DNA of 64,000 bases from Henricia sp. BOLD:AAB3569 (GCA_037783545.1 JBBELK010000008.1:1379001-1443000), one strand, 5' to 3'; counted from the first letter of the stretch, positions 25,885 to 35,627 are shown. Made by a program: numbers and translations. Notes: generated by a model not told the origin, from the letters alone.

Positions 25885-25955
25885 TGCATGTGCGCGTGTG
25901 CTCGTATGTACATGGTGTGTGTGCAATGTGCACATGTGCGCGCACATGTGCATTT
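25885..25955. repeat. Alternating purine/pyrimidine (TG/CG)-rich stretch
   Basis: About 70 bp of GTGCATGTGCGCGTGTG-type alternation ends in the palindromic GCACATGTGCGCGCACATGTGC region. Such sequence can adopt Z-DNA or cruciform forms. Confidence 0.6.
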
Positions 25956-26789
25956 GCGTCATGGCCCTGTCGATTGGGTGACCTGCCAGCCATTTGGTCG
26001 TTTCTTGTTTTTGATCGACTGGCGTTGGTCCTTGACGGATTGTTTACGTTCTTGGTGCCAAGTGGGGGCTGATAACTTTTTCTATTCGGGAAAGTTACCT
26101 ATTTTACCCTAAAAAAAAAAAAAAAAAAAAAAGGGCAGTGCAACTTTGATGAGCATTTATATTGCAGGTGCGATACACAGAGGGCGGGCCTCTGTATGAA
26201 TGTACCCTTGATTTGCATGTGTACTCGGTACCAGGCTGAGGGCGTGCCTCTGAATGCCAGGCTTATGGTACATGTGCAATGTAACCATATTTTGCGTATT
26301 ACAATCGGGTCACGGTCTTAGATGAGAGACATTCTATGATTTGAAGCAAAAAAGCCCCTTTTCCCCTTGTCCAATCAAAATGTTTCATATATGAGTGGGA
26401 CGGGAATTTTATGTAGTTTATTCATAAGTGCGAGTTGAATCTGTGTGTCACAGAGAACGACCGTGCCGTTCAATTCAGTGAGACAACCTACTGAAAAATG
26501 ATCAGTAATCGTGTTGACCTCCATTGACTTTGCCGATTTTGAGGTTCAACACCCGTTCTTTGAGTGAAAAAAGCCCCTTTTCCCCGTGCATCATATATTT
26601 TATGAAATAATAACCAAACTAAAGGTAATACTCTGTACTTTGAAATGCATAGCGAGTTGGGGAGAAACATAGACGTACTTTTTTTATGTACTCACAAAAG
26701 TTCGCAGTGAGGGGCTGTTTTCCGTGTCATTTTCCTGCGCTGAGCGTAGGGTCACGGAGCTCAGCGAGCAGATGCGCGCAAGTTCATGG

Positions 26790-27960
26790 TGCAAATGTAC
26801 TTGGCAGAGGACGGGCCTCTGAATGCTATGTTTATGGTGCAATGTACTTGCCAGAGGACGGGCCTCTGAATGCTATGTTTATGGTACAAATGTACTTGGC
26901 AGAGGACGGGCCTCTGAATGCTATGTTTATGGTGCAATGTACTTGGCAGAGGACGGGCCTCTGAGTGCTATGTTTATAGTGCAATATACTTGGCAGAGGA
27001 CGGGCCTCTGAATGCTATGTTTAAGGTACAAATGTACTTGCCAGAGGACGGGCCTCTAAACGCTATGTTTATGGTGCAATGTACTTGGCAGAGGACGGGC
27101 CTCTGAATGCTATGTTTGTGGTACAAATGTACTTGGCAGAGGACGGGCCTCTGAGTGCTATGTTTATAGTGCAATGTACTTGGCAGAGGACGGGCCTCTG
27201 AATGCTATGTTTAAGGTACAAATGTACTTGCCAGAGGACGGGCCTCTGAACGCTATGTTTATGGTGCAATGTACTTGGCAGAGGACGGGCCTCTGAATGC
27301 TATGTTTGTGGTACAAATGTACTTGGCAGAGGACGGGCCTCTGAGTGCTATGTTTATAGTGCAATGTAATTGGCAGAGGACGGGCCTCTGAATGCTATGT
27401 TTAAGGTACAAATGTACTTGCCAGAGGACGGGCCTCTGAACGCTATGTTTATGGTGCAATGTACTTGGCAGAGGACGGGCCTCTGAATGCTATGTTTGTG
27501 GTACAAATGTACTTGGCAGAGGACGGGCCTCTGAATGCTATGTTTATGGTGCAATGTACTTGGCAGAGGACGGGCCTCTGAATGCTATGTTTATGGTACA
27601 AATCTACTTGGCAGAGGACGGGCCTCTGAGAGCCATGTTTATGGTGCAATGTACTTGGCAGAGGACGGGCCTCTGAATGCTATGTTTAAAGTACAAATGT
27701 ACTTGGCAGAGGACGGGCCTCTGAATGCCGTGTTTGTGGTACAATGTACTTCTATTTTGCACATATGCGCGCTATACTTGGCAGAGGACGGGCCTCTGAA
27801 TGCCATGTTTGTGGTACAATGTGCTTCTATTTCGCATACTCTGTATTTGGCAGAGGACGGGCCTCTGAATGCCATGTTTGGGGTACAGTGTACTTCTATT
27901 TCGCATATATGTACTCTGTACCTGGCAGAGGGCGGGCCTCTGTATGCCATGTTGATGGGC
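26790..27960 (+). repeat. 47-bp minisatellite with palindromic core and 95/190-bp higher order
   Basis: About 23 copies of a ~47-48 bp unit contain CAGAGGACGGGCCTCTG, a 6-base inverted repeat around ACGGG, then AATGCTATGTTTATGGT and CAA(A)TGTACTTGG. Units alternate between GTGCAATGTA and GTACAAATGTA, giving a 95-bp dimer, and four units repeat almost exactly every 190 bp between about 26974 and 27560. The last three units are spread out by inserted TTCTATTTyGCATAT segments. Open frames through the array follow from the repeat length and are not genes. Confidence 0.95.
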
Positions 27961-28500
27961 CTTCGCTAGCACGCTGATTTTAATGTGGTCCAGGGGCACC
28001 TCTTTGTGCCATTTTGTGAATCCCAAAGTTCAAGTACCCCGTTCGCAAAGTTTTGCTAAAAATAAAAATAAAAAAAAATAAAAAAAAACCAACCAGTACC
28101 ATTGAGTACCAGTGGTATTTGAAAATGCTGGAGAGTCATCTGTGTGAGAGAGATTTTGATCAATCTTTGATCCCATCGCTACGCACGCAGCGAAGCGGAA
28201 ACGAGGCACCTCCCAGTGGGTAATTTTCAATGGCAAACCAAGTGGCTTGCCAGTCCCCTTTACACCCACCCCGCCTGAAGTTCTCTCTGGTAGACTACAG
28301 GTAGATTTATAGGCGCTCGGATTCAGAGATCCAACTATTTTGTAGCCGGCACATTAAGCAATGATCCTGGTGCTTTGGGACGATATCTTAGCAGAGTCAC
28401 CCAATAGGGACGAAGTTCATGGTTGGCTTCATCATGGAATTAGTCTGTATAATTTTTTCCAGTCGTTTCATGGCAGATACAGGGGCAGGAATTGCTGTTT
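27961..28500. other. Unassigned interior of the fossil, with an A-rich run
   Basis: An A-rich run lies at about 28059-28090. No reliable domain is seen before the reverse transcriptase remnant. Confidence 0.4.
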
Positions 28501-29300
28501 ATAATTGCCCACCGAAAGGTATTTTAAATGCGCTCGTTTGTCAAGATTATGTCGCCCTTTTCATAGACACAATCACCAGGCGGTGGATAGAGGGCTTTAT
28601 ATACGTTGTGGGTAGGGTCAAGGAAGTACAGCCGCCGAAATGTGTGACTGCCTTGACAGTCTGCTTCTATATCAATGAAGGGACCTAATCTTTGGCGCAA
28701 GGACACACCCTTCAGTGTGGTACCTTTAGGCAATGTTGTCAGACCCATAACCAAAGGCGATATTTTCTCAAGTACCGACAACAGCCAGGGATACAAGCAA
28801 ATCTTCTTGACCAAGGAGTCCAGAACCTTTTCCGGCTTCGAGTGGGTTTGGTTTAAAAAATAAAAAAACAGTGCATAAGTTTACTCATCCATTGGCTTTT
28901 GTCTTCCTGCATGGCTTAAGAACAGAAGTATACATACAGAAATATGGATAGACGACCGTTTCATTGGCAAGTGCCATCCCAGCGATGGAGGGCCAAAGTA
29001 TACGAAGGTTTAAAACACTTCACTCGTGTTTGTTTTATTGCGGTGTGAACAGGACATGCATGGGGACGGTTCCTACATCAGAGCTCTAAGGGCCGTTTAC
29101 GTCGTACGCTACATACAGTTAAAGCTCGGCTTGTTCAGCAACTTAAAGAAAAGTCATCGGCAGCCATCGAACAGCATGGTGCATCTCGGGTTCGGCATCT
29201 GCTCCAAACCCTATCATTTCCGATTCCTGAGCATAAAAAGGTATCATTCGCTGAGGTACGAGAGACAATTTTGCGGGAGGATAAAATGCTCTAAAAGCAG
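28500..29300 (+). pseudogene. Reverse transcriptase remnant of the Ngaro-like fossil
   Basis: Short blocks of the DIRS/Ngaro reverse transcriptase are visible in order, including a region like the first catalytic Asp block near 28770-28850 and an IDD block near 28950. A later LGF-type segment around 29180 belongs to the same family. The reading is broken; only family and position are claimed. Confidence 0.6.
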
Positions 29301-29449
29301 ATGCAACGTTTTGTGGGCAAAGGCCAAAGTTTTGCTCTGGTGTTTGTTTGTTTCTTCATATCTACACTTGATATGATCTCGTGCCTACGCCTCTGTCACC
29401 ACAAGTGCGGGAGGAGATTCTATTTTGGAGGTTTGTCGATAGCTTCTCG

Positions 29450-29850
29450 CAGCTGATCCCTTGAAGTCAAGGCCGCCACCTTGCTATCGCATTGCACTGT
29501 CGGCAGACGCATCTGGCTATAAATAGGGCGGTACCCTAGTCTTACCAGACGGTAGTGTAAGTTTCTGAGATTACTGGTCTGCAGACATTTTGGGACACAC
29601 GGGTATGTGTCGCAAGGAGGCCCTTGATCTATATTTTGTGTGGCTCTCAGTCTTTGATTCGCTATGGAACTTGATGGTGGATGTGGTTGGAGATTCCAGA
29701 AATGTGGTGGATGCTTGGACTGGCCTCCGAGCTAGGTCTAAACCGCTTTCAAAAATGTTGAAGTTTAAATTTTTGTTTTGCCCTCTCCTTGGAGGCAAAT
29801 TTTTCGCTCAAGTTGACCTAGGTCCCATCTGGTAGTCCCACAGGTTTTCA
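29450..29850 (+). pseudogene. RNase H remnant of the Ngaro-like fossil
   Basis: Blocks typical of DIRS/Ngaro RNase H are visible: a LSADAS segment near 29495 and a DSRNVVDAW segment near 29690. It lies between the reverse transcriptase and hydrolase remnants, as expected. The copy is broken. Confidence 0.6.
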
Positions 29851-30049
29851 CCTTTGATTTGATGGCACTTTCGTCAAATGTCCCGGCGCGCAGGAACGGG
29901 TCTCCACTCAAGTTCTTCCTTTCGCCTGTCAGAGGCAGGGCAAGCAGGGGTTTTTAGAATACCCGTCTTCTACGGGATATGTCCCGAATTTTTCAAGGGC
30001 TGGGGTTTGAGCTCTGGGCCTTCCAGTGCTACTTCCCACGTATTGTCAC

Positions 30050-30600
30050 CCCCTGAATGGATATCGCTTACGCTAAGCGTCACCATGTTCTCCTTGTGTC
30101 CGACTCAATGTTCAGAGGGTTCAAAGGATTCGGCTGACCCAAGGCATTGAGCGTGCAAATGTTAGCCAACGGAGGCACAACAATGGCCCCGTTATGTAGA
30201 CATCTGGTGGTATCTTGCAGGGCTTTTCAGCCGGAGGTGGCTGTTCTGCGCGGAGGCATAAATGATTTCAGCCGATTGACCGACCCTTCGCAGGGTGTAC
30301 TTGACGTGGTAGGGGTTTTTCGCGCCGTTGCCCAACTGATCAGGGAGAAAATTCCCAATATGCATATTTGTTCTTTCCTCAAGGTGCCAAACCAAGATGG
30401 TGGACATCAATCGCTCAGTCGCCGTAGTCAACTCATTATTGAAAGAGGTCTGTCATGAATGCTAGCTGGCAGTTTTTCTCGAACGATTACATCGTGGAGC
30501 AGGATCTTGCGGACATTGTGCACCTATCGATGATGGGATATCTAAGCTCCAGCGCAGGCTGCGGCTGTTTTCAGATCCGTTTCGGGCTTGCCCTCGGGAA
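30050..30600 (+). pseudogene. SGNH-hydrolase-like remnant of the Ngaro-like fossil
   Basis: Three SGNH-family blocks occur in order: a SDSM block near 30100, a GGINDF block near 30260 (the Asn block) and a DIVHLS..GY block near 30505 carrying the Asp/His pair. I recall a hydrolase of this family in some Ngaro elements. It sits between RNase H and recombinase remnants. The copy is broken. Confidence 0.6.
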
Positions 30601-30938
30601 TTGCGATACAATGCTAAATTTCTTCTTCAATCATGCCCTCCCCTTCTTCACGAGAGCGTTTTGGTATCTTTTTGAAGATGATTAGTGCGGCAACCAGGCT
30701 GACAAAACTAGGAAACGAGTTGGATACGCAGGGATATGGAGTGCAAAAGAGCAGACTTATTTGCAGCATTAGACCGATTTCTGCGGGAGCATCAAAGCAA
30801 ATGATGCTGTACTGAAGGGGAGGATCTGGAGTCAGTGACATCACTTGACATCCTATGCTTTTTGATCGATCGTGACTCAGAAGGTCGCACGCAGATTCAC
30901 GGCTTAGGGTGAAAAAATTTGGGTAAGCACGGGATCTG

Positions 30939-31100
30939 CAGCCGATTTCACGAATCCTTACGCACTGCGTAAGTCCGCTTGCGCAACATTTTATTGCGTA
31001 GGCTGCGCAACATTCCTGTGAAAATTACACGCAAGCTATAGGGCTTGCGCCATTTTGCAAAAGTTGCGCAAGCTGCGCACTCTTTCTCGAAATCGGCTGC
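30939..31100. mobile_element. 162-bp MITE inserted in the fossil
   Basis: The ends GCAGCCGATTTC and GAAATCGGCTGC are inverted repeats. The interior is rich in TGCGCAA/TTGCGCA words arranged as subterminal inverted repeats. No coding capacity is present. The target-site duplication is not clear, so the superfamily is left open. Confidence 0.75.
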
Positions 31101-31199
31101 CGCTCTTGTGGGTGCCCGCTTATATTAGCGGCATGCACCGTGGACTCTTATGTTGGGCAGATAAGGGCATACTTTAACTCATTCGGTAAGACCGAAGTC

Positions 31200-32050
31200 T
31201 GGCGAGTGGGATAAAAGTTCGCAAACCCTTGCATCTCTCACCAAGTTCGTAGATACATGAACGCAATGCAGCTGGAGCAGGCTGAGTCTCACATTACTTC
31301 AAAGCAGGCAATTCCATTGTTTTCTGATAAGTTACGATGGTCGGTGAAAGAGATCACTGACCGATCCTGGAGACTTGGCAAAGGCGAAGGTCTTTTCCCC
31401 TAGCGCTACGTGGTACAACGAGACTTGGCCCTTTTCCTCTGCCTATAATGGGCCGGAGACAGAGCTGGTGACCTAGGAGGAATCGGAACCTGAAAAATAA
31501 CAAGGATCGAAGGAGGCGATTTTTTATTCAGCCACACTATTGGCAAGACGGTAAGTGAGGGTGACTCATCATTGATAATGATTCCAAAGTTGCAGGACCA
31601 AGGAAAGATGGAGCCAGTCGGCGCAGTTCAAAGTCTGGTTGATCTTTCGCCCCTTGGCGGCCAATCGCAGAGTCCTCGTAAACAAACCCTTCGCCTGTTA
31701 ACGGACCGAATTCACGGCTGAAGATGTATTTTGCCGCAACAGACAACCCTGAAAACCAGCTTTTGAGAGCGCACAACAGCCGTGCCATGGGTAGCAACCA
31801 CACTGCGGCTCCTGGATGCATCGGACGAGCAGGTGATGGACCACTGCCAATGGGCGTCGCGGAAGACGTACAAGCACTATACCCAGGTTGAGAGAGTTAT
31901 GAGGCGTCAGAGCACGGTCCAGGTAGTACGCGACGCCGTCTCCACAGCTGAACAAAGTCCAATGGCAGATATCGTCGGACAATTCTATAGGCGTCTGAAC
32001 TCGGGCCTCGGGGCCCGCGTAGCTTTCCCGCCATCTACATGCAGCTGATA
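31200..32050 (+). pseudogene. Tyrosine recombinase remnant of the Ngaro-like fossil
   Basis: The 3' part resembles the C-terminal half of DIRS/Ngaro tyrosine recombinases, best seen at 31830-31900 where an H.Q.....T...Y pattern carries the expected final His and catalytic Tyr. It precedes repeats B1-A2-B2, as in the family. The copy is broken. Confidence 0.6.
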
Positions 32051-32304
32051 TGTCTAAAAATGCCATCACCTACTAACAAAACTACCCATTTTGTTTTTTA
32101 ATCAATTTTATAGGCAGCGACAGCTTGAGAAAAGAAAAGAGAAGAAAATAAAATGAAAGAAAGGCAGCAAGACAACTAGTCCAGTTTTTCTTTCCTTTCT
32201 ATCTGATACAGTCTCCCGCTTTCGTTTGAGGTTTGGGTAAGGATTGGGGTGTATTTGGGCAGGTTTGGGGGTTCTCGGCGGCCTAAGAGGGCAGGTTTTG
32301 GCGA

Positions 32305-32382
32305 AATCCATCTAACCCATATCTAAACCCTATAGATGCCGGAGTCGGACGGAAACAAAGGCGTTGTGCAAATAGGTTACTA
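32305..32382 (+). repeat. Ngaro-like fossil, split repeat B1
   Basis: These 78 bp, starting AATCCATCTAACCC and ending GGTTACTA, are identical to 32649-32726. The last four bases overlap the start of A2. Confidence 0.85.
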
Positions 32383-32442
32383 TTTGCACAACCGCCGACG
32401 TTGAGGGCTGCGTAGGAATCTACGCAGTCTCGAGTATACCAA
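32379..32442 (+). repeat. Ngaro-like fossil, split repeat A2
   Basis: This is identical over 64 bp to A1 at 22303-22366 and directly follows B1. Confidence 0.85.
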
Positions 32443-32648
32443 GGTGGCAGGTGGGGAGTATTTGGACGAGAAGGAACGAGTCGGCAGAGGACGGTATACG
32501 GTTGTATGTCTCAACGGTGGTAAGATAATAGTTTGGCCTCGGCGGCCAGCTTCTGGTGAGTATTATTATATATATACTTTTTTTTTTCCCGCCCACCCGA
32601 CCTCCTTCCTCATTGCTGAGCTTTCCTATGGCTTCGGTTTCTATGCTC
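32443..32648. other. Unmatched segment between A2 and B2
   Basis: These 206 bp have no counterpart after A1 or before B1, although A2 and B2 are normally adjacent in this repeat layout. A polypyrimidine run lies near 32578-32590. It could be an insertion or what remains after loss of the matching part elsewhere. Confidence 0.5.
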
Positions 32649-32726
32649 AATCCATCTAACCCATATCTAAACCCTATAGATGCCGGAGTCGGACGGAAAC
32701 AAAGGCGTTGTGCAAATAGGTTACTA
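32649..32726 (+). repeat. Ngaro-like fossil, split repeat B2 (3' end)
   Basis: This is identical to B1. It ends in ACTA, the same four bases that start A1, and the next base begins flanking sequence. Confidence 0.85.
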
Positions 32727-32769
32727 ACTGAAGGCAATATTTGAGGAAGAAAACATGATTTTTCTACAG

Positions 32770-32869
32770 AAAAGCAACATTTGCGACAAAAGTGCAAGTG
32801 GGAAGTATATCTTAAAATTACATTATGTGTTGATTCCAGGAGGTAATTTCCTTAAAATCTTTGTTCAAT
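32770..32869 (+). pseudogene. Inverted copy of the Cys-rich mini-exon (copy B)
   Basis: On the plus strand TTTCTACAG is followed by codons for KSNICDKSASGKYILKL, then IP...F..IFVQ, and a possible donor AAT/GTATAC at 32869. It is about 75% identical to copy A at 22081-22180 in opposite orientation, with the same frame and splice-like edges. The first Cys of copy A is Ser here. The frame can also read through to 32982. It lies only 44 bp after the fossil. It could be a relic of an inverted duplication or part of a divergent paralogue. Confidence 0.5.
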
Positions 32870-33393
32870 GTATACGAAAAAAATACCATTTGTGGCAAAT
32901 AGACAGTATCAGGTTTCAATTCTACATGCACCTTGCGTCTCACTGCAGACCTGCATGGTATTGTTTTTTTCCCTCATACTAATTTTAAAGGAAAAGATGT
33001 TTAGGAAATATAACTATCGAATTTGCAAGGTAAACGCCACAGTTCAATTCACTGCAGAAATATTGCTGAAAAAATATTACTGCAGAAATTTTCACTGCAA
33101 AAATATTACAAAAAAACACCTTATTTCTTTACACTTTGAAAGCATAAAATATACAGATGACGACTGTATACAGGCTATCAATTATACTTTGCCTTTAGTT
33201 TCGGATTTTGGTGCATTTGTCATGGGTTGTCGCGGGTTGTTATTGGTTTGTTGGTAATTATTTTTTTTCAAGAGACAAATCACTAATGTAGACATGTTAG
33301 GTAATGAAACAGCTGTATGTCGGGACGCGCAGAAAAGTAATTTCCGTTTAATACGCGTACCGCCACGGTACAAACTGCATACGTAAACATTAG
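32870..33393. other. A/T-rich low-copy sequence
   Basis: I see no gene. A short degenerate repeat of CACTGCAGAAATATT occurs at about 33050-33110. Confidence 0.5.
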
Positions 33394-33865
33394 TGCATAA
33401 ACCTATGGGGCAGACGCGAACTCTGCAACTTTTTTGCTCATTTTCACAAAAACCAAAAAGAGTTCAAGAACCAACCTCCCACCACTTTATCTTCAATACA
33501 ACATACTGACAAACATGTCCCGAAACAAAAATGTTGCAAATGCGAGAAATCATCGGGGATTCCCTTCGTAGTGGGGGAGTCCGTGTACCGCGCTCGCAGC
33601 TCGGTATGCGCCGTATGGATTGAGTGTTCTTCACTGCGAGTCCGTGTTACACAGACTCGCCAGCCACGAAGGGAATCCGCGATGATTTCTCGCATTTGCA
33701 ACATTTTCGTTTCGGGACATGTTTGTCAGTATGTTTGATATGTAGGCCTAGGCCCCTATTGTATTGAAGATAAAGTGGCAGGAGGTTGGTTCTTGAACTC
33801 TTTTTGGTTTTCGTGAAAATGAGCAAAAACGTTGCCGAGTCACGTCCGCCCCATAGGTTTATGCA
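33394..33865. repeat. Foldback: ~180-200-bp inverted arms, ~100-bp loop
   Basis: Arms 33394-33569 and 33666-33865 are long inverted repeats. Shared blocks include TGCATAAACCTATGGGGC at the outer ends, a CCAAAAAGAGTTCAAGAACC block and CGAGAAATCATCG with GGGATTCCCTTCGT at the inner ends. The right arm has an extra ~20 bp near 33745. ATTAG occurs just outside both ends, with a 2-bp offset on the right, and may be a target duplication. It looks like a foldback-type element without coding capacity. Confidence 0.75.
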
Positions 33866-34123
33866 CAATTAGCCGAGCAATTTTGCCATCGAATACCATG
33901 ATGCATTGCGAACGTCGATAAGGTTTATTAATGGTAGACTAAGTTTTGGCTGACAATAAACATTGGATTATAGACATGATAGAGTAGTTTTATGAAGCCC
34001 ACCTTCCTCTTACACGTCCAAGACGTCCCGGTGTAGAACTAGTACTAGTTGTTGCATGGTTTGTTTCTTCCTCCATGGTACTAGCGACAGCCATTTCGCC
34101 AACGCCATGTTCAGCCTCCTGTT
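33866..34123. other. Low-copy sequence next to the foldback
   Basis: I see nothing beyond a TAGAACTAGTACTAGTTG near-palindrome around 34035. Confidence 0.5.
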
Positions 34124-34384
34124 TTACGCGCCGAGGAGCGTGGTCGTCATGGTCGTACCCGTGGATATCCAGCGCAGCGGTATCGCTGCTGCGATGACAC
34201 TTTCCGGGCAGTTTAACTCACGCCATCGGTTGCTACAATCCCTAAATTTTGCAAAACTTCTCCCACTGAATTTCACTACTTTAGATTTGACATCAGTTAC
34301 GTGCATACAACAGTAAAAAGGGCATTCCTCGTCTTCTTCATCCTAGGCAAAATTTGGGTCAGAGGTGTCGGACGAAGACGCCAT
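34124..34384 (-). pseudogene. Candidate first exon of the Cys-rich family gene
   Basis: On the minus strand an ATG at 34384 starts MASSSDTSDPNFA, followed after an in-frame TAG (34343-34345) by DEEDEECPFYCCMHVTD, then VVKFSGRSFAKFRDCSNRW and an acidic/Ala segment. A Ser/Asp start, a short Cys block and a VV.F...S..KF..C...W pattern is how I recall the N-terminus of the same family whose later exons lie at 20.3-22.2 kb. The TAG suggests decay, or the true start lies downstream. The exon end is not fixed. Assignment to the same gene is inference. Confidence 0.45.
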
Positions 34385-34689
34385 ATTGTTGTGGCACGTG
34401 CACGTACCGAAAGACCTGTAGAACACGCTATGCCATTGGACGGTGCATTATGAGAGGCGCGTTGTGATTGGACAGCGATTTATTTATTTTAGAAAAAATA
34501 AGTGTAATTTTTCGTCTTGTTCATAAAAATTTGCAACTTTTGGGCTTGGCGAGTTTGCGGTTATTGATAAGCATAATTTTCCACGATTTTCAAACCTAAA
34601 ATGAAGTAGTCTCTGGAGGGAGATCACAAAACTAACGAATTTGCGTGATCGTCCCATGGCCTAAAAAATGACTGCAATGTGTGTATTTG

Positions 34690-35565
34690 TTGCAATATTA
34701 AAAAATTCATAACAAGTCAACAAATGACGTCATACTAATGTAACTTGGTACGTCATATGTCAATGACCAGGTCTAGGAACCTACTAAGTTTCAAGGTCAT
34801 ATAACCCATACAGGAAGTGAACGACCTTGGCAAATGTTTGCTTAACAAACTCGCTTATTTGATGACGTCATAGTGACGTCACAACATTTTTCTGGTAATA
34901 TGCATTAGACCAAGTCAAAACAAACCTAAAACACAAACTTTGACATCCATCGGCCTTTTCGTTCTCCAGATATAGCTGTGAGAAGAATGTATGTTCAACT
35001 GGTTGTAATTTGACACCTGGTGACGTCATCAAACTTTTGAAGGTGTGGGCATGTTCACTGACCCTCGGTGAACACCTGTACCGATTTTGGGCCGATTTGC
35101 AAAAACTTCGCCACAGACATCTGTTCAAAATACGTTTTGGCCATTTTTCAACTCGTCGCTAGAGGGCGCTGTTTTGTGTGACGGCTTAATTTTGATATTT
35201 TCTAAATGCCCAAGGGGTCCTGAGACTATAACAAAGAAGACTCCATTTCAATACCTACTACCAGTTTTAAATGGCGAGCCAGCCTCGTTTTCGACCAAAA
35301 GGAAGCGAGGTCCAAGGTCATTGCATGGAAACTAAATGTAGTACTCTGTGAAATAAGGTCAACCCTGAAGAAACTTTTTCTGTATCTCAAACGGTTGATT
35401 TTTTACAGATTTTTAAACATGACAATCACCGATTTTTGACTGCCTGTAATCCGACACCTGGTCACGTGACTGTGAAATTACGCAACGGTGGCACATCCTC
35501 AGGGGATGTACTAACTACCTGCCAAGTTTGACTGGAATCGGACGAGCAGAAGTGTGTAAACTGCC
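34690..35565 (-). repeat. Diverged single satellite copy, inverted (sibling of the 17-kb copy)
   Basis: The same diverged subfamily as 17041-17935, in the same orientation: AACTCGTCGCTAGAGGGCGC, CTCAAACGGTTGA, CACCTGGTCACGTGAC and CTGCCAAGTTTGACTGGAATC in order. The two copies flank the low-copy island as direct repeats about 17.6 kb apart. Confidence 0.8.
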
Positions 35566-35627
35566 GGGTAGAAAGAAGGGGTACCAAGAGGAAATAAAAA
35601 AAGAAAAAAAATCAGAACGAAAACAAT

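Larger units (their letters stand above)
23621..26260 (+). repeat. Degenerate, dispersed copies of the GAGGACGGGCCTC unit
   Basis: Variants of GAGGacGGGCCTCtgaat recur irregularly (near 23636, 23870, 24975, 25142, 25206, 25262, 25310, 25366, 25528, 25630, 25684, 26178 and 26240), often followed by GCCAAG and preceded by GTACTnGGCA. They look like older, diverged relatives of the homogeneous array at 26.8 kb. The spacing is roughly 50-400 bp. Between them are TGTCCTCTCCAG words at about 24386, 24566 and 24740. Confidence 0.65.
22303..32726 (+). mobile_element. Fossil Ngaro-like tyrosine-recombinase retrotransposon
   Basis: A ~10.4-kb element is bounded by split direct repeats in the order A1 - interior - B1 - A2 - B2, the arrangement known for Ngaro elements. 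Reading along the plus strand, remnants of reverse transcriptase (~28.5-29.3 kb), RNase H (~29.45-29.85 kb), an SGNH-hydrolase-like domain (~30.05-30.6 kb) and tyrosine recombinase (~31.2-32.05 kb) occur in family order. The 5' third has no recognised gag and carries a minisatellite. The coding part is clearly broken, with of order ten or more breaks. The repeat pairs remain identical (64 and 78 bp). It is nested between exons of a minus-strand host gene. Confidence 0.75.

Noticed and set aside
25842-26112. Met-start frames in the TG-rich stretch
   Set aside because: The composition is driven by alternating TG/CG sequence, and two frames overlap without a domain.
26790-27960. CRISPR-like regular array
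   Set aside because: The 47-bp units are repeated throughout with no unique spacers, and the context is eukaryotic.
27535-27969. 144-residue plus-strand frame across the minisatellite
   Set aside because: It is produced by repeat units without stops. The frame changes where unit length changes, and similar frames exist on both strands.
28524-28814. Minus-strand frame over the reverse transcriptase remnant
   Set aside because: It is a shadow of the plus-strand family blocks.
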